Below, in pieces: positions 5,679 through 6,047 of a DNA stretch of 6,047 nt. This stretch comes from Bacteroidota bacterium. GTDB lineage: Bacteria > Bacteroidota > Rhodothermia > Balneolales > Balneolaceae. The DNA lies in NCBI GenBank assembly GCA_024635465.1, contig JAGXIS010000049.1, positions 1 through 6,047 of the forward strand, given 5' to 3'. The notes under the pieces were generated by a model. The model had not been told where the DNA came from, made no database searches, and saw only the letters and a list, made by a program, of their open reading frames with translations. The position numbers were made by a program, and so were the translations under genes. Each line of letters begins with the position of its first letter. The stretch's first letter is position 1.

Positions 5679-6047
5679 ATGATATTAAATAAGAAGTCTT
5701 TGAAGTTCGGCGTAACATTGTCGAAGGATACGACCAGTTTCTGTTTTTACTGCCCGAATGCTGAAGCCGTTCGATGTGTGGTTTATGATTCCTATGACTC
5801 TCTCAAAGGAATTGAACACCCTATGATTTTGGACGAAGGAGGATCATGGATGTTAACCATTCATGGCAATCTGGAAGGAAAATGGTACGGTTACAGAGTC
5901 TATTTCTCTGACGATAACAGACCTGATTCACCTTACGTCAATGAAGTATTTGCTGATCCTTACAGCAAACACGTCACGGTTAAGAATACTTACAAACAAG
6001 AGGCAAAGACCTACATTTTTCGTGATGATTTTGATTGGGGGGATACT
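5679..6047 (+). CDS. CBM48/alpha-amylase-family enzyme, pullulanase-like, cut by window edge
   Basis: Only the first 123 codons are visible and the frame is still open at base 6047. The visible part looks like the N-terminal beta-sandwich (CBM48-like) domain that precedes the GH13 catalytic barrel in pullulanases and related alpha-1,6-glucan debranching enzymes. Markers are the strand FCFYCPNAEAVRCVVYD (21-37), WMLTIHGNLEGKWYGYRVYF (57-76, compare the family's G-x-x-Y-x-Y-x-V pattern), ADPYSKHV (92-99, compare DPYAKA) and DDFDWGD (116-122). There is no signal peptide, so a cytoplasmic role in glycogen or maltodextrin breakdown is likely. The ATG at 5679 lies 6 bases past the metG stop, and that stop is in frame two codons upstream, so no earlier start is possible. 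No Shine-Dalgarno sequence is visible. The catalytic domain is outside the window; a 1,4-alpha-glucan branching enzyme or isoamylase-type debrancher cannot be excluded. Confidence 0.75.
   Translation, partial: MILNKKSLKFGVTLSKDTTSFCFYCPNAEAVRCVVYDSYDSLKGIEHPMILDEGGSWMLTIHGNLEGKWYGYRVYFSDDNRPDSPYVNEVFADPYSKHVTVKNTYKQEAKTYIFRDDFDWGDT

Noticed and set aside
1..6047. Mobile elements, CRISPR arrays, tRNA or rRNA genes
   Set aside because: No transposase or integrase sequence, no regularly spaced direct repeats, and no cloverleaf or rRNA-like stretch was seen in any intergenic region.

Overview
The window looks like an ordinary chromosomal segment from an AT-rich member of the Bacteroidota/Balneolota (FCB) lineage. 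Three things point there. The methionyl-tRNA synthetase has a KLSTSKGWAVW loop and an appended C-terminal tRNA-binding domain. The small SpoU-family methyltransferase closely resembles the one common in that group. None of the six start codons has a convincing Shine-Dalgarno sequence, which is typical of these bacteria. The assignment is inferred from remembered family patterns, not from a search.

Layout: the left half is read leftward (- strand) and the right half rightward (+ strand), diverging from a 371-base intergenic region (2621-2991). On the - strand, in order of transcription, are a lipoprotein formylglycine-generating enzyme (FGE/SUMF1 type, 1733-2620), the transcript cleavage factor greA (1130-1600), and UDP-glucose 6-dehydrogenase (1-1124, cut by the window edge). 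On the + strand are a TrmH/SpoU-type RNA 2'-O-methyltransferase (2992-3516), methionyl-tRNA synthetase metG (3642-5672), and the first 123 residues of a CBM48-containing alpha-amylase-family/pullulanase-like enzyme (5679-6047, cut by the window edge).

Transcription: greA and ugd are 5 bases apart and almost certainly share a transcript. metG and the pullulanase-like gene are 6 bases apart and probably do too. A stable inverted repeat (1630-1657) separates the FGE gene from greA, and a weaker one (3543-3576) follows the methyltransferase. Bacteroidota-type -7 elements (TAnnTTTG) precede greA and metG. Both genes flanking the divergent gap appear to start at TTG, because an in-frame stop lies 9 bases upstream of each.

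Functionally, most of the window is housekeeping (transcription rescue, RNA modification, aminoacylation) plus carbohydrate metabolism (UDP-glucuronate supply for envelope polysaccharide, alpha-glucan breakdown). The most distinctive gene is the FGE: it keeps both active-site cysteines and has a lipoprotein signal, suggesting sulfatase activation outside the cytoplasm. I did not find a clearly new biological system. The second-look items are the FGE's location, the hairpin just upstream of greA, the paired TTG starts, and a possibly decayed reading frame in the divergent gap.
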